From: Enterenecus faecium
GTDB taxonomy: Bacteria > Bacillota > Clostridia > Oscillospirales > Oscillospiraceae
Assembly (NCBI GenBank): GCA_018713215.1
Contig: DVFO01000026.1
Location: 1-56,022, forward strand
Reading direction: 5' to 3'
Length of the DNA stretch: 56,022 nt
Below, piece by piece: positions 22,510-31,337 of this stretch. How positions within the stretch are numbered: the stretch's first letter is position 1; every line of letters starts with the position of its first letter. A model generated the notes under the pieces. It saw only the letters and a program-made list of their open reading frames with translations, did not search any database and was not told the DNA's origin. The translations under genes were made by a program, and so were the position numbers.

Positions 22510-23889
22510 TCACCCCAACACAATGGCGCGGATGGCCTCGGTGAGGGTGACCACGGCGGAACGCTCCACCAGGCACACGGGCTGTCCGTCCACCTGGGCC
22601 AAGCAGTAGGTGCCGTCCTGGCGGTAGAGGGCGATCTCCACCGTGGGGAAGTTGTCATCGGTGAGGTAGCGCTTCAAGCGCACTTCCTCGCTCCCCTCCG
22701 GCTCCTGGTCGGTGAAGCTGCTGGCGGTGAGGCTGGTGAGGGCGCTTTCAAACTCGGTGGCGTCCACCTCGTTGCCGTCATAGCTCCACACCGTGCTGTC
22801 CTCCGCCTGGTCGGCGGTGAGGGTGTAGGTCTCCCCGTCCAGGGTCACATCCACCTGATAGATCTGCTTGATGTCCCCGGAGTACACCTCCTGGTGACGC
22901 AGGTCATTATAGGAGGCCTCCAGCAGGGCGTCATAGTCCTCCCCGGTGATCTGATAGATGATGGAGGACTCGCCCACCCGCACATAGGCGGATACATCCT
23001 CTTCCCCGTCGGCTGCCTGGTCCTTCTGGTCCTGGCTGCGGCCCACGGTGAGGGTAAAGGTCTGGTCGGTGGTATTGCCCTCGTCATCTTCCACGGTGTA
23101 GTTCACCGTCACGGTGAGGTCGGGGGCATCCAGGCCATAATTGGCCAGCTCCTCCTGGGTGACCTTGTAGTTTACGTAGTCACTGAGGTTCAAAAAGCGT
23201 ATGGTGTTCAGATACCCCTCCACCCGGGTGGTGTCCAGGGGCAGTTCGCCGTCGGAGACAAAGTACACGTCGTCGGTACAATAGGTGTTGTCGCTATCCG
23301 TCTTGTAGGTAATTTCGTACTCCTGAGCCCCGGCAAACTGGATAGAGGTCACACCCTCCAGGTCGGGCACATCATCGTGGCGAATGAGGTCGGACAGCTG
23401 GGCATCGTACTCCTCCATGGGGTCCTGGGAGACCAGGTACACATTCCCGTCCCCGATGGACAGGTACCGCTGCTCGTCCATGGTGCTGTAGCTGCCCACG
23501 GTGATCTGGTAGCTGTCCGTGTCGGTGGTCAGGTCGATGGTGCACACCGGTTCGTCCAGTCCGTACTGGCCGAAGTCCTCCACATTCTCAATGACAAAGG
23601 ACACCCCCAGAGAGGAGAAGGGCTCCAGCAGGTCCTCCATCTTCCCCTCGTCCACAGGGAAGGCCTCGTCGGAGTCATACACCCAGTCCCCGTCCCGGTG
23701 GAAAGAGAAGGTATTGGAGTCATAGGTCCAAGACAGGGTCTGGACGGTGGTGGGGTCAAGTTCCAAAATGATCTCGTCGCTGTTGCGGATATCCTCTTTG
23801 ACCTCCTGGTACTTCATCACCCCGAAGGTGACGCCGCTGACCACCACCAGCACAGCCAGGAGGATGCCCAGCTTCTTATACCGTTTCAT
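22510..23889 (-). CDS. DUF4340 membrane-anchored protein of a Gld-like ABC system
   Basis: A 459-residue protein: basic N-terminus and one membrane helix (MKRYKKLGILLAVLVVVSG), then an extracytoplasmic acidic region with repeated beta-rich modules (for example YQITVGSYSTMDEQRYLSI and QTFTLTVGRSQDQ), typical of DUF4340. Such genes regularly follow GldG-like genes in Clostridia; the function is unknown. Its start overlaps the GldG-like gene by 14 bases, so it is the last gene of the four-gene leftward operon. Confidence 0.85.
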   Translation of the reverse strand: MKRYKKLGILLAVLVVVSGVTFGVMKYQEVKEDIRNSDEIILELDPTTVQTLSWTYDSNTFSFHRDGDWVYDSDEAFPVDEGKMEDLLEPFSSLGVSFVIENVEDFGQYGLDEPVCTIDLTTDTDSYQITVGSYSTMDEQRYLSIGDGNVYLVSQDPMEEYDAQLSDLIRHDDVPDLEGVTSIQFAGAQEYEITYKTDSDNTYCTDDVYFVSDGELPLDTTRVEGYLNTIRFLNLSDYVNYKVTQEELANYGLDAPDLTVTVNYTVEDDEGNTTDQTFTLTVGRSQDQKDQAADGEEDVSAYVRVGESSIIYQITGEDYDALLEASYNDLRHQEVYSGDIKQIYQVDVTLDGETYTLTADQAEDSTVWSYDGNEVDATEFESALTSLTASSFTDQEPEGSEEVRLKRYLTDDNFPTVEIALYRQDGTYCLAQVDGQPVCLVERSAVVTLTEAIRAIVLG

Positions 23890-25324
23890 GCTGCACCTGC
23901 TTTCTTCTCACCATCACCACAATGCCCACGCCCAGATACACCAGGGGGAACACGCCGATCATCAGGGTCTTCAGGAGCGAGGCCACCGAGTCACTGATGG
24001 TGAGGAAGTTGTAGTCCAGAGATTTGCTGCGGATGGCAATGGCCTCCCGCTCCCCGATGAGGTCGGCCAGGGCGTTCATAGTCAAATCCAGGTTGGCCCC
24101 CGAGGAATAGGTGTTGTAGGTGTCGTCCAGATAGGCCGAGGAGGAGAACCACACCATCTGTCCGTCGTTTCCGGTGTCAATGGACACGCCCAGCACAAAG
24201 GGACCGTCCACGTCCCCCTCCTCCTTGTCATAGGTGGTCAGGTCAAAGCCGTCCACCTTGCTGAAGGAGGTGTCCGAGGTGGTGAGCAGGGCAGTGACGG
24301 CAGAGCTAGTGCTCTCCGACGTGGTCAGGCCCTGGGCAACGGGGAAGATGGGGTAGTAGTTCTCTTCCATGAGGGCGTCGGTGATGTCGTTGGAGAACAT
24401 CTCCGGCAGCAGCAGATAGGGATATCCAAAGGCGTAGCTGTCCCGGTCCTGTTCCACCACAATGCCGTCCACCGGCTTGACTCCGTACTCCTCCAGGAGG
24501 GTGTACAGGTTGGTGAGGGTGCCGTCCTCGGTGGGCCCGGCCATCACCAACAGCTTGCCGCCGTTTTTGGTGTAGTCGGAGAGCATATCCCGCTCCTCGG
24601 TGGAGATGTCACTGGTGGGTCCGTAGATCACCAGGCAGTCGGCGTCCTCGGGAATCTCATCCACCGTGAGCAGAGAGAGGGTCTCGGTCTCCATGTTCTC
24701 CTTTTCAATCTGCTCGGAGAAGGAGGAGGGCAGCTCGGTCTCCCCGTGTCCCTCCAGAATGTACACCTTGGGCAGGTCCTCGGTGACCACGTAGTCGATG
24801 GCGGAGGTGATGGCCCCCTCACCGTCAAAGGAGGCGGAGTAGGAATAGCTGTACATGTCCGCCTGGGTGACGTAGATATCCTCATAGGGGATGTACCGGT
24901 TGCGTTCCCCGCACTCCACAATGAGGCTGTTATTGGACACCGTCTCCTCGGTATACTGCTGGGTGAAGGTGGGGTACACGTCGGGGTTCTTCTTCACCAC
25001 CTTGATGTGGTCGGACAGGCTCTCATACTTGCCCAGAAGGTTCTCGATGACGTCGTCCTCCTCCCCCGACTGCACCACCCAGTAGATGGTCACGTCCTCT
25101 TCCAGGGCGTTGACCACCACCTTGGTGTTGCTGGTGATGGAGTAGAGCTTGGTGGCGCTCATGTCGTACTTGGTCAGAGTGGTGGGCAGAGAGGACACCA
25201 GCAGATTGCACACGATGACAATGGCCAGCACCACCGCCGTGAGCACCAGAGAATAGCCGCCCCCTTGCAGGGCCTGGCGGCGGGGGTTGGCATTGGATTT
25301 CAACTTATCCAAAAAGCGTTTCAT
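23876..25324 (-). CDS. GldG-family ABC transporter auxiliary protein
   Basis: A 482-residue protein: cytoplasmic start, helix at about residues 25-47, a large extracytoplasmic GldG/ABC_transp_aux domain (KYDMSATKLYSIT, KVYILEGHGETELP, ADCLVIYGPTSDIS, GGKLLVMAG), and a C-terminal helix (about 450-472). In gliding Bacteroidetes GldG works with GldA/GldF; in Firmicutes the same trio is common without gliding and its cargo is unknown. Start and stop share bases with both neighbours. Confidence 0.87.
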   Translation of the reverse strand: MKRFLDKLKSNANPRRQALQGGGYSLVLTAVVLAIVIVCNLLVSSLPTTLTKYDMSATKLYSITSNTKVVVNALEEDVTIYWVVQSGEEDDVIENLLGKYESLSDHIKVVKKNPDVYPTFTQQYTEETVSNNSLIVECGERNRYIPYEDIYVTQADMYSYSYSASFDGEGAITSAIDYVVTEDLPKVYILEGHGETELPSSFSEQIEKENMETETLSLLTVDEIPEDADCLVIYGPTSDISTEERDMLSDYTKNGGKLLVMAGPTEDGTLTNLYTLLEEYGVKPVDGIVVEQDRDSYAFGYPYLLLPEMFSNDITDALMEENYYPIFPVAQGLTTSESTSSAVTALLTTSDTSFSKVDGFDLTTYDKEEGDVDGPFVLGVSIDTGNDGQMVWFSSSAYLDDTYNTYSSGANLDLTMNALADLIGEREAIAIRSKSLDYNFLTISDSVASLLKTLMIGVFPLVYLGVGIVVMVRRKQVQHETV

Positions 25325-26187
25325 CAGTTGTACCTCCGTTTCTCCAGAGATTGCACCGACAAAAACAGGAAGAATACAATCACCGAGAGGTAATAGAACA
25401 ATCCGGTCAGGTCAAAGACGCCATTGACAAACACGTTAAACCGTTCAAAGAGGGACAGCTGAGTCATAATGTTGGGAAGCAGTCCTTCAAATAGAGTGGG
25501 ATTCACCTGATACGTGATAAAGATGGCTACCACCAGCACTACACTGATGGCAAAGGCCAGATTCTCATGGCCGGTGACCGCCCGGATGATAAAGCCCAGG
25601 GCCACGGCCAGCACGCACAGCACCAGCATGGAACCCATGGCAGTGGAGGAGACATACTCGGCCAGGCTGACACTGAAGTAGTTGAACAAAATCAGCGCAA
25701 TGCCGATGCCGGCGGCCAGCCCCTGGTTATCAGTGAGGGAGGAGATGAACACACCCACGGCGATGAGGGCGGCGCCCAGCACAAAGAAGGCCAGGATGGA
25801 GCCGTAAGACGTGGGCAGATACACCTCTCCGTACCGGGAGAAGATGAGGGGATAGACAGAGATGATGCACAGGGGCACCAGGTACACCGCCAGCAGAGCC
25901 AGGTACTTGCCCAGCACCACCTGGGTGGTGGAGATGGGCAGGGAATAGAGCAGCTGGTCCGTCTTTTGCTTGCGCTCCTCGGCAATGACCCGCATGGTGA
26001 GGATGGGCACGATGACCACAAATACCATGCTGCCAAAGCTGAGGACGTACTCGAAGTTGCTCACTGCCGCATTCAGGTTGTACATCATGGCGCCAATGCC
26101 CACAAAGCACAGCAGAAACGCCCCAAACACATAGGCCGTGAGGGTGTGGAAATAGCTTTTCAGTTCGTGTTGCAGCACGGCCATCAT
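25324..26187 (-). CDS. ABC-2 type permease (GldF-like)
   Basis: A 287-residue protein with six predicted membrane helices: MMAVLQHELKSYFHTLTAYVF, an early MRVIAEERKQKTDQLLYSLPIS loop (the hallmark of ABC-2 exporters), then helices to the end. It is the membrane partner of the ATPase encoded just upstream, with which it overlaps by 4 bases (ATGA). Confidence 0.9.
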   Translation of the reverse strand: MMAVLQHELKSYFHTLTAYVFGAFLLCFVGIGAMMYNLNAAVSNFEYVLSFGSMVFVVIVPILTMRVIAEERKQKTDQLLYSLPISTTQVVLGKYLALLAVYLVPLCIISVYPLIFSRYGEVYLPTSYGSILAFFVLGAALIAVGVFISSLTDNQGLAAGIGIALILFNYFSVSLAEYVSSTAMGSMLVLCVLAVALGFIIRAVTGHENLAFAISVVLVVAIFITYQVNPTLFEGLLPNIMTQLSLFERFNVFVNGVFDLTGLFYYLSVIVFFLFLSVQSLEKRRYN

Positions 26188-27200
26188 ACCTCATCCACCT
26201 CCTGCTCGTCCTCATTAACCAGGTCTTGGTCGTCCTCCGGCTCCTGGGATTCCTCGGGCTCCTCCTTGTCCTCGGTGAGCTCCAGGAACACGTCTTCCAG
26301 GCTGGCCTTCTTCAAGGACATCTCCAGCAGCGCCACCCCGCCGTCGGCAAAGGCCCAGAACAGCCGCTCGCTCATGGCGTAGGGGTCGGGGTCCGGGGTT
26401 TTCAGATGGACCTGGGTGAGGCCGTTCTCCTTTTTCTGGAAGGACACTTCCTCCCCCGCGTCCAGCGGGAAGAGGATGTCCAGCACCTCGTCCTCCCCGG
26501 CCCGGGTAGTGAGGGTGATCTCGTTTTGACCCAGCAGCTGCCGCTCCAGATTCTCCGGCCGGTCAAAGGCAATGAGCTGGCCCCGGGCGATGATGAGGAT
26601 GCGGTCGCAGATGGCCTGCACCTCCGAGAGGATGTGGGAGCTGAAAATCACCGTATGGCTACGGCCCAGCTCCTGAATGAGATCTCGAATTTCAATGATC
26701 TGAATGGGGTCCAGGCCCACGGTGGGCTCATCGAGAATAATGACCTTGGGGTTTCCCAGCAGAGCCTGGGCAATGCCCACACGCTGGCGGTAGCCCTTGG
26801 ACAGATCGGAGATGCGGCGACGGCGCACGGGCGCAATTCCGGTCTGGGTCATCACCTCCGCCACCTGCTCCCGGAGTTCCTGGCCCCGCAGGCCCTTGGC
26901 CCGGCCCACAAAGGTGAGGTATTCTTCCGGGGACTCATTGAGGTACAGCGGCGGCTGCTCCGGCAGATAGCCCAGCAGGCGCTTGGCCTCTTTCGGCTCT
27001 TCAAAAATATCGTGGCCGTCAATGAGCACCCGGCCGCTGGTGGCGGACAGGCACCCGGTCATGATGTTCATGGTGGTGGATTTGCCCGCCCCGTTGGGGC
27101 CCAGGAATCCGTATACATGCCCTTCTTCGATTTCAAAGGACAGGTCGTGCACCGCCATGAAGTCACCGTAACACTTGGTCAAGTGTTCCACTTGTATCAT
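26184..27200 (-). CDS. ABC transporter ATPase (GldA-like)
   Basis: A 338-residue ATPase: Walker A GPNGAGKSTTMN, signature LSKGYRQRVGIAQALLGNP, Walker B VIILDEPTVGLDP and switch His in SSHIL. A domain of about 90 residues follows the ATPase and ends in a highly acidic tail (EDKEEPEESQEPEDDQD...), unusual for the family. Start: ATG 27200, 6 bases after GAGGAGG; the frame extends upstream without a ribosome site. First gene of the operon. Upstream, AGGGATGGGC and its inverse (about 27219-27240) form a hairpin in the leader. Confidence 0.9.
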   Translation of the reverse strand: MIQVEHLTKCYGDFMAVHDLSFEIEEGHVYGFLGPNGAGKSTTMNIMTGCLSATSGRVLIDGHDIFEEPKEAKRLLGYLPEQPPLYLNESPEEYLTFVGRAKGLRGQELREQVAEVMTQTGIAPVRRRRISDLSKGYRQRVGIAQALLGNPKVIILDEPTVGLDPIQIIEIRDLIQELGRSHTVIFSSHILSEVQAICDRILIIARGQLIAFDRPENLERQLLGQNEITLTTRAGEDEVLDILFPLDAGEEVSFQKKENGLTQVHLKTPDPDPYAMSERLFWAFADGGVALLEMSLKKASLEDVFLELTEDKEEPEESQEPEDDQDLVNEDEQEVDEV

Positions 27201-27289
27201 AGTAGACCTCCTCATGGTAGGGATGGGCCCGCCCATCCCTTCATACCAGGGCATTATAGTCTACCAGTCTGAAATGATGCTGAAACGAA

Positions 27290-27319
27290 AACGGGGAACG
27301 CCGCTGGGCGTTCCCCGTT
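27290..27319 (-). terminator. Terminator after the orphan histidine kinase
   Basis: 13-bp arms AACGGGGAACGCC / GGCGTTCCCCGTT, loop GCTG, 8 bases past the kinase stop; the minus strand continues TTCGTTTC. Confidence 0.8.
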
Positions 27320-27327
27320 GTGAGTTC

Positions 27328-28512
27328 TTATGTAATGGGCAGCTCCACCGAGAAGGTATTCACCCCCTGGCGGCTCTGGGCCCAGATGCGCCCCCGATGG
27401 CGCAGGACAATGCTCTGGGCGATGGCCAGCCCCAGGCCGAAGCTGCCGGTGCGGGTGCGGGCCCGGTCGATGCGGTAGAATCGCTGGAAGATGTGGGCCA
27501 AATCCTCCGGCGGAATCTCGGGGCCGGGATTGGCCACAGACAACACGCACTTCCGCCGCCCCTCTCGGCGCAGCTCCACCACCGTCTTGCCCCCGGGGTT
27601 GGAGTATTTTCTGGCGTTGTCCAGGAGGATGTCCACCACCTGGCGCAGCTCCACCTGATTGCCCCGCACGGTGACGTGCTCCTCTCCCCGGCTGTCCAGG
27701 GCCAAGCCCTGTTCAAAAAAGACCACCTCATAGCTCATGGTCTCCTGGTCCACCAGCTCGCCTAGGTCCACGTCCTCATACTGGGCCTGGCTCTCCTGGT
27801 GGTCCCCCTTGGCCAGCTCCAGCATCTGCTCCAGCAGGGTGCGCATATGCCGGGCCATACTCAGCACGTTGCCGCTCAGCCGCTCCCGACTCTCCTCATC
27901 CAGCCCCTGCTGCTGCATCAGCTCGGCGTTGGTGGTAATGACGGTGAGAGGGGTTTTCAGCTCATGGGAGGCGTCGGCCACAAACTGTTTTTGCTCCTTC
28001 CACGCCTGTTCCACCGGGCGCACCGCCCACTTGGCCAGCAGGACACTGATGGCCAGGAAGGTGAGGAAGCTGACCACACCCACCAGCACACAGCTGCGCA
28101 CCAGGTTTTGCAGGGTGGCCTGCTCGCTGGTCATGTCCGCAAACACCAGTAGCTGATTGCCTGGCGTCACCACCCGGCAGTAGCGCAGGCCGTACTCCTC
28201 CAGCACCCCCACCGGCTCGTGGCTGCGCAGGGCGTCCTGGGCCACATGCTGCAAGAACTGCTGGTTGGACAGGTCGTAATATCCGCCCCCGGTGGCGATG
28301 ATCTCCTTTTCGTGGCCCAGCTGCAAGGTGAAGTAGGGCAGCCGCACCTCGTGCCCCAGCTCGGTGGGACTGCCCTGCCCCACCGGGTCGGCGGCAATGG
28401 AGCGCATCATGGCCACGCTCTTGTTCTCCAAATCCGACTGGGTGAAGTAGTACATCATGGAGAAGATGACACAGAGCATGAGGGTGACGATGGTCATGTT
28501 AAGGTCGTGCAC
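27328..28512 (-). CDS. Orphan sensor histidine kinase with unclear start (possibly 5'-truncated)
   Basis: About 394 residues from a GTG at 28512: helix 1 (NMTIVTLMLCVIFSMMYYF), an external sensor of about 100 residues, helix 2 near 140-162, a phosphoacceptor domain FVADASHELKTPLTVITTNAELM, N-box LLDNARKYSNPGG, and GSFGLGLAIAQSIV. No ribosome site precedes the GTG at 28512 or the ATG at 28497. The frame stays open for about 28 codons upstream (ending ...RSSCHGIIAV) with no ATG, GTG or TTG. No response regulator is adjacent, which is unusual for this kinase type. Either an unusual start is used or a deletion removed the 5' end and the regulator gene. Confidence 0.7.
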   Translation of the reverse strand: MHDLNMTIVTLMLCVIFSMMYYFTQSDLENKSVAMMRSIAADPVGQGSPTELGHEVRLPYFTLQLGHEKEIIATGGGYYDLSNQQFLQHVAQDALRSHEPVGVLEEYGLRYCRVVTPGNQLLVFADMTSEQATLQNLVRSCVLVGVVSFLTFLAISVLLAKWAVRPVEQAWKEQKQFVADASHELKTPLTVITTNAELMQQQGLDEESRERLSGNVLSMARHMRTLLEQMLELAKGDHQESQAQYEDVDLGELVDQETMSYEVVFFEQGLALDSRGEEHVTVRGNQVELRQVVDILLDNARKYSNPGGKTVVELRREGRRKCVLSVANPGPEIPPEDLAHIFQRFYRIDRARTRTGSFGLGLAIAQSIVLRHRGRIWAQSRQGVNTFSVELPIT

Positions 28513-28602
28513 AGCGATGATGCCGTGGCAGCTGCTGCGGATGTGCCAACACCAGCTGTGACCGCCGCCCTGACCCGGGGTGTTCTCTCATATATCAAAA
28601 CA

Positions 28603-28638
28603 CTGACGCACAGTCCAAAATGGCGGACTGTGCGTCAG
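28603..28638. terminator. Terminator hairpin after the DHHW gene
   Basis: 14-bp perfect arms CTGACGCACAGTCC / GGACTGTGCGTCAG (28603-28616, 28625-28638). On the minus strand it is followed by GTGTTTTGAT; it separates the DHHW gene from the kinase. Confidence 0.75.
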
Positions 28639-28655
28639 ACAATTCTATGGGGTTT

Positions 28656-29771
28656 TTAGCGGCCCATGACAAAGAGGTTGGACTCGGTGGAGAAGTTGGA
28701 GGCGGAGAAGAGCACCAACACCTGGTCGATGTGGTTCTCCTCCACGTACTGCTGCACCGAGTTGAGGTTGTAGCGCACGTCAAACAGGTGCACTTCCTGC
28801 CAGCTCTGGGCCAGGAAGGGGGCCAGAGAGTCGGAGTAGGAGTCCCGAATCACCAGCAGCTTGCCGCCCGTTGCCTGGGGATTTTCCAACACGGCCAGAG
28901 GCTTGTTGCCCCCCAGGAACATGGAGTACTTGTCCTTTTTCTCCAAATAACTCTTGTCGTACAACACACCGGGCTCGGGCTGGCCCTTGGGATAGGCCGT
29001 CACGGTGATGCCCTCTTCGCTGACCCAGGTGTAGATCTCGTCGGGGCGCACCCAGCCCGCTCCGCTGGAGGAGTAGGTGGTGCCGTAGAAGGAGTCGCTC
29101 ACTCGGGTGGGCTCCCCTTCCGGGGTCACCGTCTCCACCCCCATGGCCTGGGTCAGGGCCTCATAGCCCTGGAAGGCTCCGAAGAGGCTCCAGTGGTGGT
29201 CGGTGCGGTAGAACACATCGTCCCCGCTGAAGGCATCCCGCAGGTCAATGTAAGTCACGTCCTCCCCGGTGAGGTCCATGGACTCCTGGATGGTGGACCC
29301 GTCGTCCACCAGGGGTGCCCGGTGGGGCAGCCGGTCGGCCCACACATAGCTCTTGTCGGGGATGAGGGCGAAGTACACGGGTACCTCCACATTGGCCCCC
29401 AGCTGGTTGACATAGCCCACCCGACGGGCCAGGTCCTCCGCAGAGGGCTTGGTGTACTGGGCAAAGAGGGTCTGGCCATCGGTGCCCAGGTAGACCCCGT
29501 TGTTCTCCTGCTTGCCCACCAGCCGCTCGCACCAGGCCTTGAGCTGAATCCAGCCGTCCCGCAAGGGGAACTGGTCGATGACGTACTGCTCAAAGTCCTT
29601 CATAAACTCGCCGGACTTCAAGGTGGACAATGTGGGGGCCTCGAACTTGGCCAGATAGCGGTTCTCCTGCTGGGAGAAGTCCCGGTCGGGGGAGATCAGC
29701 AGCGCCGCCCCAAAACCAAAGATGAACACGCAGAAGAGAGCGGTAATGAATGCAGCATACTTTTTACTCAC
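28656..29771 (-). CDS. DHHW-family protein (AlgJ/AlgX-like, partner of MBOAT O-acyltransferase)
   Basis: A 371-residue protein with one N-terminal helix and an extracytoplasmic SGNH-like domain: QQENRYLAKFEAPTLS at the start, the name-giving RTDHHWSLFGAFQGYEAL near residue 195, and LLVIRDSYSDSLAPFL with the Ser of an SGNH-type active site near 300. Proteins of this type act with an MBOAT membrane acyltransferase to O-acylate a surface polysaccharide. GTG start at 29771 after AAGGAGGTG; the MBOAT gene ends 14 bases upstream. Confidence 0.88.
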   Translation of the reverse strand: MSKKYAAFITALFCVFIFGFGAALLISPDRDFSQQENRYLAKFEAPTLSTLKSGEFMKDFEQYVIDQFPLRDGWIQLKAWCERLVGKQENNGVYLGTDGQTLFAQYTKPSAEDLARRVGYVNQLGANVEVPVYFALIPDKSYVWADRLPHRAPLVDDGSTIQESMDLTGEDVTYIDLRDAFSGDDVFYRTDHHWSLFGAFQGYEALTQAMGVETVTPEGEPTRVSDSFYGTTYSSSGAGWVRPDEIYTWVSEEGITVTAYPKGQPEPGVLYDKSYLEKKDKYSMFLGGNKPLAVLENPQATGGKLLVIRDSYSDSLAPFLAQSWQEVHLFDVRYNLNSVQQYVEENHIDQVLVLFSASNFSTESNLFVMGR

Positions 29772-29785
29772 AGCGGTTCACCTCC

Positions 29786-31186
29786 TTAGAATCGGAAATA
29801 GAGGAAGGGGTTGTAGGTGCCGTCCACCAGGTAGGCGGTGGCCACCACAAGGGCCAGGCACACCAGCACCGGCAGGGCGGGCTTCCACACCTTGGCGGGA
29901 ATCTTGTGCCACACCTTGGCGGCCAAGGGAGTGGCGGCCACACAGGCGACCACCAGCATGGGCAGGTAGTTGAAGAGGTAGTACAGGGCATCCCCATTCA
30001 CCAGACTCACGCCAATGCCGAACATGGCCTTGAGATAGAGGCCCATGGCGGTGAAGTCCTCCACGGCGAAGATGGCCCAGCCCACCACCACGACAAAGAC
30101 ACCGTAGAGGTGGGTCAGCACAGCGGGGGCTTTTTTCAGGTACTTGCCCAGCCACAGCTTTTCCAGCATGATGAAGACGAAATAGTACAGGCCCCAGATG
30201 AGGAAGTTCCAGCTGGCCCCGTGCCAGATGCCGGTGGCGGCCCACACGATGAGCAGGTTGAACATCAATCGGCCCTTGCCCACCCGGTTGCCCCCCAGGG
30301 GGATATACAGATAATCCCGGAACCAGTTGCCCAGGGAAATGTGCCACCGCCGCCAGAACTCGGTGGCGGACTTGGAGATATAGGGATAGTTGAAGTTCTC
30401 CATAAACTCAAAGCCCAGCATCCGACCCAGGCCGATGGCCATGTCCGAATAACCGGAGAAGTCAAAGTACAGCTGGAGAGAGAAGGCAACAATGCCCAGC
30501 CATGCTCCCAGGGTGGTCAGCTCCGCCCCCGGTGTGGCCAGATACACGTCCCACAGCTTGCCCAGGTTGTTGGCCAGCAGCACCTTTTTGGCCAGACCCA
30601 CGCAAAACCGCTGCACACCCAGGGCAAACCGCTCCACGGTGTGGTCCCGCTGCTCCAGCTGGGCATCCAAGTCCTTGTACTGGAGGATGGGGCCGGCGAT
30701 GAGCTGAGGGAAGAGGGTGACAAAGGTACCGAAGGTGATGAGGTTCTTCTGCACCCGGGAGTCCCCCCGGTACACATCGATGGTGTAGCTCATGGTCTGG
30801 AAGGTATAGAAGGAGATGCCGATGGGCAGCTCCAAACCCAGCTGGGGCATCACGTCCAGCCCCAGCCCCGCCAGGGAGCCGGCGATGAAATCCCAATACT
30901 TGAAAAAGCCCAGCAAAGCCAGGTTGAACACCACGGAAAGAGCCACAGCAATCTTGGCCCCCCGCTGGTTTTCCCTTTGTTTGCATCGGGTCACCACCAG
31001 GCCAAATGCATAGTTGGCGGTGATGTTGACCAGCATGATGATGATATACACCGGCTCGCCCCAGCCGTAAAAAATCAGGTTTACCACCATCAGCACCAGA
31101 TTTCTCCACTTCAAAGGAGAAATGTAGTACAAAAGCAGCACCATGGGCAGATATAAGAACAAAAAATAAGGGGTAGAGAATACCAC
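29786..31186 (-). CDS. MBOAT-family O-acyltransferase (AlgI/DltB-like)
   Basis: A 466-residue membrane protein of about eleven helices with the AlgI pattern: VFSTPYFLFLYLPMVLLLYY at the start, YPYISKSATEFWRRWHISLGNWFRDYLYIPLGGNRVGKGR in the middle, and the catalytic His in WAATGIWHGASWNFLIWGLY. It passes acyl (acetyl) groups across the membrane for modification of a surface glycan together with the DHHW protein. GTG at 31186 is chosen: GAGGTG lies 6 bases upstream and the product then begins as AlgI proteins do. Confidence 0.92.
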   Translation of the reverse strand: MVFSTPYFLFLYLPMVLLLYYISPLKWRNLVLMVVNLIFYGWGEPVYIIIMLVNITANYAFGLVVTRCKQRENQRGAKIAVALSVVFNLALLGFFKYWDFIAGSLAGLGLDVMPQLGLELPIGISFYTFQTMSYTIDVYRGDSRVQKNLITFGTFVTLFPQLIAGPILQYKDLDAQLEQRDHTVERFALGVQRFCVGLAKKVLLANNLGKLWDVYLATPGAELTTLGAWLGIVAFSLQLYFDFSGYSDMAIGLGRMLGFEFMENFNYPYISKSATEFWRRWHISLGNWFRDYLYIPLGGNRVGKGRLMFNLLIVWAATGIWHGASWNFLIWGLYYFVFIMLEKLWLGKYLKKAPAVLTHLYGVFVVVVGWAIFAVEDFTAMGLYLKAMFGIGVSLVNGDALYYLFNYLPMLVVACVAATPLAAKVWHKIPAKVWKPALPVLVCLALVVATAYLVDGTYNPFLYFRF

Positions 31187-31226
31187 GGCAGTCACCTCAG
31201 TTGACAAAATCGCTCTTTATAAGGTA

Positions 31227-31259
31227 ACACGGGGTGCTGCCAAATGCAACACCCCGTGT
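31227..31259 (-). terminator. Hairpin between the DUF4358 and MBOAT genes
   Basis: ACACGGGGTG / CACCCCGTGT (31227-31236, 31250-31259). On the minus strand it is followed by TACCTTATAAAG, a weak T-run, so it may end or only reduce transcription from the DUF4358 gene into the MBOAT gene. Confidence 0.65.
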
Positions 31260-31337
31260 GGGCCTGTTGGGTAGCCTGGCTAAAATTCTGCCAAATGCTC
31301 AAATTGTGAGGGCGCAACAGGCGGTTGACCGGAACAA

